Assembly: GCA_900763245.1 (NCBI GenBank)
Contig: CAAFJQ010000041.1
Coordinates: forward strand, 1-5,969
Direction of reading: 5' to 3'
Origin: Bacilli bacterium
GTDB taxonomy: Bacteria > Bacillota_I > Bacilli_A > RFN20 > CAG-288
Length of the DNA: 5,969 bases
The notes below the pieces were generated by a model that was not told where the DNA came from, did not search any database, and was given only the letters and a program-made list of their open reading frames with translations. The translations under genes and the position numbers were made by a program. Shown here in pieces: positions 5,965-5,969 of the stretch; the stretch's first letter is position 1, and each line of letters opens with the position of its first letter.

Positions 5965-5969
5965 GTGCT

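Overview
The window looks like a chromosomal segment of a low-to-moderate GC, anaerobic or facultatively fermentative Firmicute. The support is strong GGAGG-type Shine-Dalgarno sites, short intrinsic terminators, and a pyruvate formate-lyase (PFL) operon. A placement near Erysipelotrichia or related gut/oral Firmicutes is only an impression from protein style. No rRNA, tRNA, mobile element or CRISPR array was found.

Left part (1-2014), + strand: two genes 24 nt apart form an apparent operon ending at a clear intrinsic terminator. The first encodes a DUF2804-family protein of unknown function. The second encodes a serine alpha/beta hydrolase of the lysophospholipase / monoacylglycerol lipase type with a complete Ser-Asp-His triad. 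The pairing suggests a lipid- or ester-related task, but this is inference.

Middle part (2015-2756): AT-rich sequence holding, on the - strand, a broken gene for a small lipoprotein. It has a good ribosome binding site and start codon. Its reading frame is interrupted twice, and each break is repaired by restoring one base in a homopolymer, giving one continuous 159-residue protein with a lipoprotein signal peptide. It is either a recent pseudogene, a slippage-dependent gene, or the result of homopolymer sequencing errors. An inverted repeat downstream lies where this gene converges with the left operon.

Right part (2757-5969), - strand: pflB followed by pflA, separated by 3 nt and ending at a strong terminator. 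PflB cleaves pyruvate with CoA to acetyl-CoA and formate using a glycyl radical. PflA is the radical-SAM enzyme that installs that radical. All key residues of both are present. The pflB leader (5807-5969) carries a weak candidate promoter and two copies of a 17-nt near-identical direct repeat exactly 50 bp apart, a plausible regulator site. A terminator-like hairpin overlaps the distal copy and may end a gene lying beyond the window.

Overall the window is ordinary central fermentation metabolism plus a small unknown-function operon. The items most worth a second look are the doubly frameshifted lipoprotein gene and the direct repeats upstream of pflB.
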